A stretch of 64,000 nucleotides of DNA, from contig OX419760.1 of assembly GCA_948567375.1 (NCBI GenBank), forward strand, positions 43,090,001 to 43,154,000, written 5' to 3'. The stretch is from Lunularia cruciata (taxonomy: Eukaryota; Streptophyta; Marchantiopsida; Lunulariales; Lunulariaceae). The number at the start of each line of letters is the position of its first letter. Position 1 is the stretch's first letter. Under the pieces are notes generated by a model, which was not told where the DNA came from, ran no database searches, and worked only from the letters and a program-made list of their open reading frames with translations. The translations under genes and the position numbers were made by a program. Shown here piece by piece: positions 1 to 11,399 of the stretch.

Positions 1-2335
1 GTGGTAGGGCGGACATGAATCATTTTGCTGAGCCGGTCCACAAAGACCACAATGGAGTCAAACCCTAAGGTGGTCTTGGGTAATTCACAGACAAGATCCA
101 TACTCACTTGTTCCCAACGTTGGGTAGGAGTGGGAAGATGTTGAAGGAGCCCTACAGGAGCTTGATTAGAAGCTTTGTTCTGTTGACAAAGTAAGCAGCT
201 ACGCACATAGTCCATCACGTCGTTGCTCATCTTGGGCCAATAGTAATGGCGCTTGACTGCCTCCAAGGTCTTGTCCACTCCAACATGAGCTGCAATGGCC
301 GAATCATGACATTCCGCTAGAATGGTGGTGCGTAATTCTGGGACATTTGGGATCCACAATCGGCCCTCCCGAAAGGTGAGTCCTTGGGTGCTAGTGACAC
401 CTTTGTACGATTGCGCTTCTACAATTTGTGGATCAGTTTTTGTAGCAACTAGAATCTCTTGCCAGAATTCAAGGTTAATCTTGACTTCCGCCGCCAAGTT
501 GTTGGCCATTGGCATGCGGGTGAATGCATCTGCAAGTTGCTTCTTACCTTCCACGTAGGTGATTGTTATGTTGAAGCGTTGTCGCTACTCTGCCCACCGA
601 ATTTGGCGACGAGATAGATCCTTTTGCGTCTCGAGGTAGACTAGAAGTTTGTGGTCTGTCTCTACTACAAATGCCTTCTTGCCCAGGTAGTGCTTCCAAT
701 GCTTGGTTGCTAGGACGATAGCCAGCTCTTCTCGTTTTGTGGTGTGGTAGTTGCGCTCTGCCGGTAACAACTTTCGAGAGAAATATGCAATTGGATGCCA
801 TCCGTCATGCCACTCTTGTTGTAGGACTGCTCCTATTGCTATGCCTGATGCATCCGTAGCTAACTTGATTGGACGTTTTGGGTCATACCACTTCAAGATT
901 GGTGCATGTAGCAAGGCGGCCTTCAATTCTTGAAAGGCCAACTCTTGTGCAGTTCCCCATGTCCACTTCTTTCCCTTGCCAAGTAGTGCCGTTAAAGGCT
1001 GTGCAACCTTGGAGAAGTCCTTGACAAATCTACGATAAAATCCCGTCAACCCCAAGAAGCTCTTAAGTTGAGTCTGATCTTCTGGGGCACTCCATTTTTG
1101 AATGACCTCTATTTTATCTGTCAATACTTGAATGCCCTCTGCACTTACTCTATGCCCTAAGTAGTCTACTTCAGACTTGCCGAACTCACACTTTGAGATT
1201 TTGGCGTACAACTGATTCTGTCTCGTAGATGTTGTTTGTGTTCTGTCATCGTGCTACTATATACTAAGATATCATCCAAGAAGACAATAACGGACTTATC
1301 CAAGTATGGACAAAATATGTCATTCATTAGGCTCATGAAAGTGGCAGGCGCATTGGTGAGGCCAAAAGGCATCACAAGATACTCAAAGTGGCCATACCTG
1401 GTTCGAAAGGCAGTTTTGTACACATCCTCTTCTGCAATTCGGATTTGATTGTAACCGCTCCGCAAGTCCAGTTTGGTGAAGTATCTTGCTCCATGGAGTT
1501 GATCAAACAGGTCATCCATGCAAGGTAAGGGGTATTTGTTCTTCACTGTTTGCTGATTGAGACCCCGATAGTCAATGCACATGCGCATTGTACCATCCTT
1601 CTTCTTCACAAACAAGACAGGGGCCCCATATGGTGATACGCTAGGTTGGATGAACCCTTTCTGTAGCATCTCCTCAATTTGAGTCTTACGCTCCTCCAAC
1701 TCATGAGGTGATAGGCGATATGGGGCCTTACAAGGAGGTGTCTTCCCCGGGAGTGTCTCTATTTTGTGATCTACTCGCCTTTTAGGTGGTAATCCTGAGG
1801 GTAGATCATCGGGAAAGACATCTTGAAACTCTTCCACTACATCCTTCAATTTCTCAGGAATTTGTCCAGCAAGTTGTGCACTCTGGACTTCTCTTATTAG
1901 ACCCATAAAACATCTATCGGTCTTACAGACAGTTGTCGTCCCTACGACATATAGAGGTAGTTTCTGCCTGTGTGATTTTTCTTTAACCCCAATGATTGAC
2001 CATTGGTAGGTTCTCACTACTTTCTTCCTCCAATCCACCATTGGGTTGTATTGCTCCATCCATGGCATGCCTAAAATTGCATCATAACGGGCTAACTGTA
2101 TCACTCGCCACTCAATTGCTCCCTGATATTCTCCTACAAAGAGGATTACCCGTCTAGGTAATGATTCAATCCTCTCTGTTTGCCCATTTGGTAACTCTAC
2201 TTCTTCACTTCCATCTCTCTCTAGATCCATTCCCAAGCTTATTGCAACAGAGCGAGACAAGAAATTCTCTATTGCTCCCGGATCTATTAATACTCTTACT
2301 TGATTACCTTCTAGGATTCCATTCACGACAATCAA
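1..2335 (-). pseudogene. pol: pol of element A: protease, RT, RNase H, integrase (partial)
   Basis: Read from 2335 downward. The protease has the flap and body motifs, but its active site reads LIDPGA, with Pro in the usual D-S/T-G position. RT follows: [20 protein letters not shown], then [11 protein letters not shown], then the FLDD catalytic box ([10 protein letters not shown]). RNase H has ATDASG and ETDHK. The integrase starts with an H-H-C-C zinc finger (ECHD, AAHVG, CLLCQQ) and continues to the first DDE aspartate region (SMDLVCELPK) at the window edge. Defects: a roughly 20-bp deletion near 1210 relative to B shifts the frame between RT and RNase H, and an in-frame TAG lies just left of 585. 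The product would have been the replication polyprotein of a chromovirus. Confidence 0.92.
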
Positions 2336-2430
2336 TTGTGAGGTTGCCTTTTGGGACCTTTGCGCAGTATTCTTCTTCCTTCCCTTGCTTTTCTACTTCC
2401 TTATTGAGCCAGTAAGGCCGCGAGGTACAT

Positions 2431-3519
2431 TTATTGGCGATCTTTGTTTTCTGAAGTGGTTTCCACCTCCTCCTCTTCAATGTGCCTCTCCATGTTGTTC
2501 AAAGATCGCCTGTACGAAGGCCGAGGGCCTCTAGGGAAACGAGTGCGATAATTGGTAGATATGTGCCCAATACGGCCACAATTGTAACAACGGCGTTGTT
2601 CTCCTCGAGTCCCTTCTCCTCGTGGGACTCCATCTCTTTGTTCTTCTACCCGTCCCTGCTCTCCTTGAAGCGGCCGTGCTCCTTGATCCCAAAATCGAAG
2701 GTTGCCCAATTCCATCGGTACTGGTCCACCCATGTGTGGCATTTCTGCCCGATAATGTTGAGGTGGAACTACTCCTTCACCTCCACCTAATGCTCCAGCT
2801 ATTCTCTGCGCACAAGCAATAGCTTCAAATACCGTGCGAGGGTTTTGCACCATGACTTCTTGGCGAATCCGCTCTTTCAACCCTCGTTTGAAATTGTCGA
2901 GAGCCTCTGCTGGACTCATGTCGGTAATTGCAACTTGTAGATCCAGAAATGCCTCCACATACTCTTGTACGCTATTCTTCTGTCTCAATCCCCATAGTCG
3001 GGTTCGAGCCATCTGTACAGAATCCACCGATTGGAAATTCTTGAGCAATCCTTCTTGCATTGCTGTCCATGTGACCTCCCTTCACTCTGCCAGCATGGAT
3101 CGTTCCCAAGCATCATACCATGTGAGGGCTTTATCGGTCAAGTACCCACATGCAAACACGCCTGCAGCATGCTCTATGATCTCTGTTGAGAACAATCTAA
3201 AATATCGATTCATTCTCGAGATCCAATTCTCCACTACTCCCATCGTACGCTGCCCCTTGTAAGGCTCGATGTTGCAGGTCTTCTTCATCCGGAGTAGCAA
3301 TGTGGCTTCATTGTTGATAGGGTTTGTAGGCACGGGTGCCTCTCCAAGTACTTCAGTCGCAGGTATTGGGTTTTGAGACGGCTCTTCTTCTTGCATGGCT
3401 TGATCGTTCCTGAGGATCTGCACTTGACTTTGTAATGTCTCCATGGTCATCTTAATCTCTCGAAATTCATTCAACATCCCTTGCATTCCTTGCACCAGCT
3501 CTTGCAACTATGGATCCAT
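2431..3519 (-). pseudogene. gag: gag of element A
   Basis: Capsid-type protein with the plant gypsy gag core (WISRMNRYF, ALTWYDAWERS, EYVEAFLDLQ), then a basic linker and one zinc knuckle at the C-terminus. The knuckle reads CYNCGRIGHISTNY: the last Cys ligand has become Tyr, whereas B keeps Cys. The presumed ATG at 3519 is followed three codons later by TAG, and a TGA splits the core near 3080. Gag would package the element RNA in the cytoplasm. The C-terminus is acidic. Confidence is high for identity; the exact start is inferred from B. Confidence 0.9.
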
Positions 3520-3553
3520 GGTTCCTGCAACACCCCAATTGCTAATGTCTACT

Positions 3554-3757
3554 TCAATACAGAGTCAATATAATCACTCTGGAAGCCGCACGAACTATCG
3601 GAACTACCATTGGGACCTCAGAAGCTATCACTCGTTGATAATACTCCTCACCAAAATTCCTAACCACAAAATCTCTAAACATCAATTTCGGCCTCACTAC
3701 ATAACGGATTTCTACTTGAGTGTTGAAAGGGAGAGGATTTGGGACATTCATATCCAT
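3554..3757 (-). CDS. Pre-gag small ORF, second copy (67 aa), element A
   Basis: Intact 67-codon frame between primer site and gag. It begins MDMNVPNPLPF and contains RNFGEEYYQRVIASEVPMVV. It is homologous to the ORF just upstream (3762-3983), sharing an MD start, a Pro-rich N-terminus, an FG[AE]E[FY]...RV..S..P core and a hydrophobic C-terminus. The same frame is open in B at 30746-30949, so it was under coding constraint before the copies diverged. No family is recognised. It could be a leader peptide, a second structural protein, or a frame that modulates gag translation. Confidence 0.6.
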   Translation of the reverse strand: MDMNVPNPLPFNTQVEIRYVVRPKLMFRDFVVRNFGEEYYQRVIASEVPMVVPIVRAASRVIILTLY

Positions 3758-3761
3758 ATTA

Positions 3762-3983
3762 TCATAATAGAATGTAGATTGTCAAATCCCACTCTCTGTC
3801 ATATATCACCACAAGTAGAATCACCGGGTTTGGTGAGTTCATCACTCTGTCCATGAATTCCGCACCAAAGTGATAAACTAGCGATACTCTCATCTGCTCA
3901 CGTTGGATGTACATAACCTTGATTTGGAATGGGTTTGAGAATGGAAAGCTAGGTGCGGGAAATTGTCCCCCCGGTGCATCCAT
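3762..3983 (-). CDS. Pre-gag small ORF, first copy (73 aa), element A
   Basis: Intact 73-codon frame that is the first ATG frame I noted downstream of the primer site. It begins MDAPGGQFPAPSFPF and contains VYHFGAEFMDRVMNSP, then ends in a run of hydrophobic residues. B carries the same frame (30520-30741) with one CAG-to-TAG stop. C2 and C3 have a related single ORF at the same place (36445-36630; about 53560-53743). The function is unknown. Its position before gag suggests expression from the genomic RNA leader. Confidence 0.6.
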   Translation of the reverse strand: MDAPGGQFPAPSFPFSNPFQIKVMYIQREQMRVSLVYHFGAEFMDRVMNSPNPVILLVVIYDREWDLTIYILL

Positions 3984-4110
3984 CCCATCCGCTCTCTAAA
4001 GTCCTTCCTAAGTCTAGCGATTACTCTATGTTCTCCACCTCAAATTACTCAGTTTCAGTAGTTCGTGCTATTCCAAGAGGGGTGATCCACTCTCTTGGAC
4101 TAGAACACTT

Positions 4111-4122
4111 GCTCTGATACCA
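4111..4122 (-). other. Primer-binding site, initiator-Met tRNA type (element A)
   Basis: On the minus strand TGGTATCAGAGC follows the LTR end with a one-base spacer. This is the complement of a plant initiator Met tRNA 3' end and primes minus-strand DNA synthesis. B has the variant TGGTATCAAAGC and C2 has the same TGGTATCAGAGC. Confidence 0.85.
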
Positions 4123-4123
4123 T

Positions 4124-4861
4124 TGTAATTCTCTGAGTACAAGAGAAGAGAGAAAACACAGATTGCACACTCAGACATTCGATGCCCCAAGGGAGCACCT
4201 TCTCTTTATTATATAGACAAAGAGGATCTCCTACAAGGAAGCTCCACCATAGGATTAGGGACACAGATATGTGACATGTCAGCAAGCTCCACCCTTGAAT
4301 TACTTACTTGGGTGGGTGACCTGTCTGGTCTAGGTCCTATCTGGTTGGTCAAACGAGCTTTGACCGGAGGGAATCTTTTAGGGAATCTTCCTATAGGAAT
4401 CTCAGAATCACGAGTAAGGTACCATTGGAAAGCTCTCGAAGAGACAAACCTGGGGGGAGGGAAGGCCAGCCTTTTTTCCGTTGGGGGGAGGAACTTGCAC
4501 ATTTTTGAGGCCTAATTCATCCGTTTAGGCCTCCGAAATTGCCTTCAAAGATTTCAGGCATATTTCGGTTCCTACTCTATTAGTAGAAGTCCCCTTTTGG
4601 TGATACCTCTTTCTGATCTGTTTATTCCATCATGTGTAACATCCTTCCAGATGTTACCAAACCAATTCTCACCTTTAAATCATATGTCTAGCTATTGGTT
4701 CTAAGGTTCTCAAGTCTATTTTGGTTTCTGCTCTATTAGTAGAAGTACTCTTTTGGTGATACTTCCTTCTGATCTATTTTGACCATCATGTATAACATCA
4801 TTCTAGATGCTACCAAACCAAATTTCACATCTAGATCATATGGCTAACCCTTGGTATTACA
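4124..4861 (-). repeat. 5' LTR of element A (738 bp)
   Basis: Minus-strand TG...CA unit that begins with TGTAATACCAAGGGTTAGCC and ends next to the primer site. It aligns to both LTRs of B (735 bp each) and to the fragment at 63842. U3 contains two tandem copies of an approximately 156-bp unit. A TATA box (TATATAATAAAG on the minus strand, about 4203-4215) precedes the presumed R region. Its right end marks the A insertion point in the F LTR. Confidence 0.92.
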
Positions 4862-7144
4862 ACATCTTTCTGAAGTTTTTCTAGCTCTACTTTCACTAAG
4901 TCTAATCTAATTGAAATGTTATCCTCTACCTGCAAAACCTTTCTATCTACACGAGTTCTTAATTTTATTAACAAGGCATTCATCTCCATGTCCTTTGCTT
5001 GTCTTCGCCTCATCTCTTGCACCAACAACTTCAACTCGTGCAGACGCGCTTCTTCAATTCAAACGCTGGCCTCTGTACTTAACATCGCATTTACCCTGAG
5101 GACTATCTCCTACAATAGCTCCAATCTTGTCTTCCTTTCTCGTTCCTGATCTGCAAGCCATTCCTCTTGGTACATCGCCAACTCTTCCTTGAACTCGGCT
5201 TTCACCGCTTCCTTCTCTTTCTCCTTCTGTTCAATCTTCTCTTCCTGATTACGAAGTAACTCTTGTAATCTCTCTTCTTCTCTATACCGCGCAACCAACT
5301 CTCATTGCCAGAGTTGCTTCTTCTCCTCCATACCTTCCATCATTCTATTGAGCTCTTGATCCTTCACTGCTACCCTCGCCATAGCATGAATAAGCTCTAC
5401 TCTTGAATCAGCAAACTGTTGCTTCAAGATTTCGTATTCAGCTACCTGTCTCTCTCGTGCGATGTCACTCTTCCTCGCAAGATCCTCTCGATAGCTCACT
5501 TCTCTCTACTGCCTCCGCTTGCAGTACTTCTTTCTCCTCCTCACCTCGGGTTACACTTCTTTTCAACTCCGAGTTCTCTTCTTCTAATCTTGCTACCACC
5601 TACAATACAGTCTTTACCTCCGGACAAGTCGACTGCATCTCCTTCTTCTTCTATTCCAACTTTACCAACAACGGGCACACTACCTCTTGCAGGTACTCTA
5701 CTCCATCACTGGCAACTTCTTCCTCCCACGGAGTGGTCTCTCTTTTCTCCTCGTGTTCTCCTGATACTCGCCTTCTTCTCTGGAGTCTTCGTATTGGGAT
5801 TGACTCCTCACTGCCCAAGCTTTCTTCTACCTCTTCCTTCCCTCTACTCGGCCCCGCTTCACACTTCACCTTACGTTGCAAGCGAACTCCTTGCTGCACT
5901 ACGATCTTCTTTTCCTCGACCACCTGAACTTTTTCCTCCAGCATTGTGTTGTCTTTGGCTTCCAACTCGGCTTGTACTTCTTTGTATTCTTCAGCAGCTG
6001 GCACTGAAGTCATCTCTCCTCCTTCTTCACCATCACTGCTTGTATCTCCGCTCTGCAGTGTTAGCTCAGGTTCCTCTTCATGTTTTGAGTCCTCCGTCTT
6101 GAGCTCGGCCTCGCCTTCTGAGTCTTCATCTTCCGACTCAATCACCACCATACTTCACCTCGGGTTACTTCTCTATATCTTCCAAGGTTTCTTGCTTTCT
6201 TCAGCTTCTCCTTGCCGACTCCTCTTCTTCGTTGGGGTACTTACTACGACCTCCACATTCTTTCCTGTCTTTGCGTAGTAGTCGTCCGTGCTCCGGATTT
6301 GGAGAATATATTGCTGCTCCTCGACATTGACCTCCTTTTGCACATCCGGATGGAAGTGCAACACCATCCGATTCCGCTCCGCCGAGGTCAGTAGATTGAG
6401 CCCGAGGTAGAAGTGTGCTACAAATGGCACAATGTAATGTGGAGGCAACTTATCCCGCAGATTCCACACCATCTGCCTCGTTCTCCCATGAAAACACCTC
6501 GCCCAATTTATAGGCTCTCCTACAAACAACTTATGGAAGAACACCGCTTGGTGTTTCATCACATAAGTCATTCTCTCCGGCTTCAAAATTGCCATGAGAG
6601 CACTCGTGATTCCCCTCTTCATAGGATCTTTGTAGCTCTCAACCTTATACCCATTCTTTGTTCTCTTTGACAAGAAGGCATCTCTCACCTCTTGAGTTTT
6701 TTGGGCTATCTCTCCTTTCCCCAAGAACGTGGCTCCCTGCTCCGAGCCCGCCTCCTTCTCGAGTATGAGTCTCCAGTCCGACTCTGTCCAGCGAGCCGGA
6801 TTTCCTCTCTTCCCTTCTTCCTCAGGTCCATTGAGACACTTACTCTCGATGATTTCTATCCTGAATCCTGGAAAACTCACATTCCAATTCCATGCCAGAA
6901 AGGTGATATGAAGTCGGCTCAAGACTTTGATCCTTGCTATCACATCTAATCTCCGAATGGCATGATTTCTCACTGCAAATTCGGAGTTCTTCTTCCCTCC
7001 TCCCATCTCTTCTACTTTCTCACTTTCTCTTGATTTCACTCTCGTGACTTCTCCCTTGCGCACTACCACGAGTCCAACTCTATTTCCCTTTCCCCGATCA
7101 CCTGCAAGACGACTCCTCAATGGCGAAGGAAAATTGCTCAACAT
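4862..7144 (-). pseudogene. LTR-encoded acidic coiled-coil protein, F 3' LTR copy
   Basis: Best-preserved copy of the LTR frame. From the first in-frame Met (7144, after an upstream TAG): an N-terminal domain of about 275 residues with LAWNWNVSFPG, RWTESDWRL, SKRTKNGYKVESYKDP, KHQAVFFHKLF and GEPINWARCFHGR; a Glu/Asp-rich linker of about 190 residues (VVIESEDEDSEGEAEL); and a long coiled coil rich in Glu, Lys, Arg and Leu (AEYEILKQQFADSRVELI, EKEKEAVKAEFKEEL). Few stops interrupt it (after 6173, near 5650, 5500, 5300). Element A cuts the C-terminus. I recognise no certain family. The layout loosely recalls plant-specific transposon-associated proteins with a C-terminal coiled coil. Function unknown. 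Confidence 0.7.
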
Positions 7145-7558
7145 TTTGTCATTGCAGTTTCGATTTTTATAGAGTGGTGCTTCTTCATCTTCCGTCACTT
7201 TGAGTTTCTACCGAGAAATCACACCTCCGGCATGCACCTATCACTGTCAATCAACCTTTGCGCATATGAGCCGCCAGTTTTGAAACGGCCCCTTCTTGAA
7301 TTTCTTGCCCCGACAAAAGGTTGTTAGACGGTCTTCGCCTCGGGTTGAGCTCCTCCCGATCCTAAGACAATTTACTTTGTATTGTATGCTGACAGGGCAT
7401 TTCCAAGTACTTCGCCTTATGACCCAAAGTCACTTTACTTCGGGTTTCAACCCGAAGACTCTTTTCTTCGCCTTCTTCGGCCATACAGGCGCAATCCGAC
7501 TTCTCTATACACTTCTTCTCCTTTATTCTAAAAAAAAAATAAAAATGTGGGCACCACA
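4862..7558 (-). repeat. 3' LTR of F (E-type), cut by element A
   Basis: Starts on the minus strand with TGTGGTGCCCACATTTTTA directly after the polypurine tract (about 7559-7571), which fixes this unit as a 3' LTR. It aligns to E1 from 16479 to about 19203, after which A interrupts it at 4861/4862. About 1.05 kb (the end of the LTR frame, TATA, R and U5) should lie left of the window. Compared with the F 5' LTR the sequence is very similar by eye. Confidence 0.9.
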
Positions 7559-7571
7559 TACCCCCTCCCTC
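7559..7571 (-). other. Polypurine tract of F
   Basis: Minus-strand GAGGGAGGGGGTA immediately before the TGTGGTGCCC start of the LTR. It would prime plus-strand DNA and confirms where the LTR starts. Confidence 0.8.
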
Positions 7572-8700
7572 AAATGTGAGCATCCCCGCAAACATAGATC
7601 TCGGGTGTCTTAGAAACTTCCGAGTGTATGGTCCAATATCTCCAAACTCTCCACCTATTTACTCGAGTGGCAAAAGAATTACCTTCCAAGTTGACAAGCT
7701 GCATGGATCCATTTTCGTAAAGATGAAGAACTCGATAGGGACCCATCCATCTCAAATGCAACTTGCCTGGAAAAAATATTCGGCAATTGTCATATAACAA
7801 AACCAAATCCCCTTCTCGTACAGTCATAGGCTTGATTCTCTGATCGTGCCTGACTTTCCTCTGTGCTTGTACTTCTTTCGTGGTTTGCATTGCATCATCT
7901 CTTTTCTCTTCTAACCACATCAGTTGATGAATCCGAAGATCTTGACTTTCTTCTTCCAACATTTGTTCTTCGCATAGAACCCGATATGTCGGAACTTCAA
8001 ATTCAACTTGCAGTATGGGATGCAAGCCATATGTCAAGAAGTATGGAGTTTGTTTGGTTGTAATCTTCTCTGTCATTTGATATGCTTACAATGCGGCTAG
8101 TAATTTTGTATTCCAGTCATAGGCATAATTGACAATCACCTTATTCAAAATTTTACAAAGTAACCCATTCGCTTTTTCCTTTAAGCCATTTGCTTTTGGG
8201 TTATAAGGAGTCATCTTCTGATGTTTAATCTGAAAGTACTTGGTTAACGCCTCCATTACAGAGTTCAAAAAATGTGTTCCTTGGTCATTGACTAATTCCA
8301 GAGGACACCCATATCGGGAGATGATGTTTCAAAAGAAGAATTCCGCCACAGTTTTAGCATCATCTCTATGAGTTGCTTCCGCTTCAACCATCTTGGTAGC
8401 ATAGTCAGTGCACACCAAGATGTATCGCTTTCTTGTAACTCAGGTCACTGGTTGAATGGGACCCAAAAAATCAATCCCCCATTTCTTAAATGGGGCCAAA
8501 GGCAAAATTGGTCTCAAAGGCCATTGAGAAGTAGCCGTCGGCTTCCCCGTCCTTTGACAAGCATCATAGCTTCGGATATGAGCATGTACATCTTTGTACA
8601 TTGTAGGCCACCAATACCCTGCCGAAAGAATTTTCTTTACAGTATTCTTCAGAGCATAGTGTCCTCCCAATGCTTCAGAGTGTAAAGATTCAATTATCCC
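7570..8700 (-). pseudogene. Integrase of element F
   Basis: From the right: the zinc-finger region has two His (SLHSEALGGHY) and then SYDACQRTGKP, where the first Cys of the usual CxxC is Tyr. The core follows with YILVCTDYATK (first Asp), LVNDQGTHF (second Asp) and ANGLKEKANG (Glu). The C-terminal region has MGPYRVLHLYENGS and ends at 7570 without a chromodomain, about 10 bases before the LTR. At least three stops break it (near 8436, 8330 and 8085). It would insert the element cDNA into chromosomes. The lack of a chromodomain separates F from A, B and C. Confidence 0.88.
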
Positions 8701-8959
8701 TCCTACTTTGTATGACTCCAAGCATTGACAAAGTACTTCGTCTTCGCCCATCTTAAATAAAATGTTGTGTTTAAGCTGGTATGGCCCCATTTTCCTGAGA
8801 AAGACTGCCTGCTGTTCCAGGTCCATCCCCTCAGGACAATGGAGAGTATTCAGGTAATGATATTCAGCTGCATACCTTGTACTTTGCATTGCTGATAAGT
8901 GATACAACTCTTCATCGGGGAACCGATCATCAATTTCCCACTCCTGGTCTTGAGTCTCC

Positions 8960-10388
8960 AACCTGGATAGGAAGTCCGCATTTGAATGTGAAGCTCCCTT
9001 CCTTACTTGTACAGTATACGTGAACTCTTGTAATAATAAGATCCATCTTGCAATTCGTCTTGATAAATCTGCTTTCTTGACCAAATGTTGCAATGCTTAA
9101 TGGTCAACATAAAGACAAACTCATACCCCAACAAATAATGACAAAATTTCTTGCAGGCATACACCATTTCGAGTGCTTCTCTTTCAGTCGTCAAATAGTT
9201 CTTTTCAGAAACTAAAAGTTGTCGGCTGGCATAATACATTGGGTAGTCCTTCTTCTTCTCGTCCTTCTGACTTAAGACGACTCCAATAGCCATGGACGAA
9301 GTGTCCACATATACATGAAAAGGGACGTCCCAATTTGGGGTCCTCATGACTGGTGCTTCAACCAGTTTCTTCTTCAACACCTGGAAAGCTTCTTCTTGAT
9401 TTGCTTCCCACAGATAGTCTTTGGATTTCTTCAGAAGCATTGTAAGTGGTGTAGCAAGCACTGCATAGTTTGACACAAAGCATCTGTAATATCCGACATG
9501 TCCCAAAAGGCTCTCAGCTCCCGGATGTTCTTCGAGGATTCCAAAGCTGCGATTATCTTAACCTTCTCAACATTGACTTCAATACCTCGGCTTGACACCC
9601 AATGCCCCAGAAGAATTCCCTCCTTCATTGCAAAGAAGCATTTCTCCGAGTGTAATGACAAGCCGGAAAAACAACACCTTTCAAATGTTTGGCGAAGGTA
9701 ATCTAAATGTACATCTCTTTGCCCAAACACACAAAAGTCATCAATGAAAACTTCCACAAATTTGTGCAGGAAATCTTTGAATTGAATTCATCATCCGCTG
9801 GAAAGTAGCGGGAGCATTGTACAACCCAAAGGGCATTTGATTGTAAGAAAAAGTGCCCCAATCGGTCGTGAATGTAGTTTTATCCTTGTCTTCTTCTCAA
9901 ATGGATACTTGATTGTACCCTGAGAATCCATCAAGAAAACTATAACAAGGATGCCCAGCTACCTGATCTAAAATTGTATCGGTAAAAGGCAAGGGATGAT
10001 GATCTTTCCTTGTAACTGTGTTCAACTTTTGGAAGTCTTGGCACACTTGGATCTTCCCTATTTTCTTCTTCGGGACAATGACAATGAGGGAGACCCATTC
10101 ACTGCTTAAGACAGGGAAGATGATTTCGGCCCCTAAGTACTTGTCAATTTCATCTTTTACCAAAAGCAAGTACTTTGGGTTCAGGCAGTATTGTCGCTGC
10201 CAAACCGGAATTGCACCTTCAACCAAATCAATCCGGTGTTCTCCAAATTCTTGTGGAATACCCGGCATTTGATCAATTGACCAGGCGAATACATCCTGGA
10301 ACTCTATAAACAGGGCAGTGTATCCTGCCAACTCCTCCGAAGTAACTGTCTTCGAGATTTTTAAAATTTTTCCTTCAAATAGTAACAC
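8960..10388 (-). pseudogene. Reverse transcriptase and RNase H of element F
   Basis: RT begins near 10388 (DVFAWSIDQMPGI), with [38 protein letters not shown] and the FIDD catalytic box ([12 protein letters not shown] near 9757). RNase H has YVDTSSMAIG and TTEREALEMVYACKK, and its C-terminal part resumes in another frame at 9093 (GASHSNADFLSRL). Frameshifts lie near 9890, 9500 and 9090. The motif set resembles plant Tat/Athila-type elements and not the chromovirus type ([11 protein letters not shown]) seen in A and B. Confidence 0.88.
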
Positions 10389-10442
10389 ATCTTGATAGTC
10401 GTCGGGGTTGATGACTCCTTCAACGTGGCTTACTTGGCTTAA

Positions 10443-11045
10443 TCAGAGGCGAGCGGCCATCAAACCCCCTTCCTCCAAGTCAGGTTCACCCGAGGCGAGG
10501 TCATATGGATCTTCGTCTTCAACATCTACCTCGTAGCATTCCAAGTAATTAGCTTGGACTTCATCTTTGGATTTGTCTAAGGACGAAGACGATGAGTCTT
10601 CGGATTTGTCCTCCTCTTCTGACAAACTTGTTTCCCCAAGATGGGGAACCTTCGTCCAACTCATAGTCACCAGCTTATGATCTTCAGACAAAATGTCCTT
10701 GAATCTTAACTTTTGCTAATGCCAATCCACTACAACTTGGGCACTGTACAACCAGGGTCTGCCGATCAACAGAGGGTAACCAGTTTTTGTCATTGGTCGC
10801 AACACAATGTAATTCAACTTGAAGGGTACCCCTCCAATGATCGTGGTAATGTTTGACAGTATGCCCAAGGGCCACCTCCGGGTTTGGTCTACAAACTTCA
10901 AAACTTGAGGTGTGGGTTCAAACATATGATACCCGAGTCGATTTGCAGTATCTTTGGTCATGACATTCACACCGGACCCAGAGTCAATGGGTATCAATGT
11001 GATCATGCACCCTGCAATCTCCGTGTCTACCTCGGGAGATCCCAA
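10443..11045 (-). pseudogene. Protease and acidic spacer of element F
   Basis: The aspartic protease at 11045-10716 has an intact IPIDSGSGVNVM active site and a YPLLIGRPWLY C-terminal motif. After a stop the frame continues as an acidic spacer (10691-10443: SLSEEEDKSEDSSSSSLDKS) before RT, as in many plant gypsy elements. The protease would cleave the Gag-Pol polyprotein. Confidence 0.82.
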
Positions 11046-11093
11046 ATCTTCTTGTTCAATACAATAAATAGCAAGTAGGTCCTTCTTTCACAT

Positions 11094-11399
11094 CTACCTC
11101 ACCTTCTTGAGGGCCGAATTAAGCTGTCTCTTGTACAGCTTGTTATCTTCCCACAATTGCTTGAATGTAACATTGGCATTTGTGGTGGCCAGATCGGCTA
11201 CAATATCATATTGGGGAACTCCTCCCAATTTGACCGTCTTCGTCTTTGGCTTTGGGTCCGAAGTCTCTCCATGTTCCCTCTTGACTTCAGGACGCTTCAA
11301 AATGGTGACGGGCTTGTTGATGGCCTTAACCCGAGGTTCCTCGGGTTGGCCCACCTCAGCTTGGATTAGACCCTTTACTTCGGATCGGATGTCCGCCAA
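11094..11399 (-). pseudogene. Gag-protease linker of element F, fused to truncated LTR
   Basis: Encodes the conserved stretch before plant gypsy proteases (VPQYDIVADLATTNANVTF). Its right edge at 11399/11400 joins directly to the middle of the LTR coding frame. The end of the 5' LTR, the primer site and gag have therefore been deleted. The two frames are not in phase across the join. Confidence 0.75.

Larger units (their letters stand above)
1..4861 (-). mobile_element. Chromovirus copy A (Ty3/gypsy), 5' two-thirds, minus strand
   Basis: On the minus strand the order is 5' LTR (4861-4124), Met-type primer site, two small ORFs, gag, protease, RT, RNase H and integrase, and the window edge cuts the integrase. 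The closest relative here is element B at 29645-36233, which aligns to A along its whole length. A sits inside the 3' LTR of element F: the interrupted LTR frame resumes at 4862. The flank 4862-4866 (ACATC) should be one copy of the target-site duplication, with its partner off the left edge. Stops and a roughly 20-bp deletion near 1210 show that the copy is dead. Confidence 0.93.

Noticed and set aside
5403-6102. Long plus-strand frames (174 and 227 codons) rich in Ser, Leu and Pro
   Set aside because: They are the complement of the Glu-rich and coiled-coil part of the LTR frame on the minus strand; the composition is what antisense of GAA/GAG-rich DNA gives.
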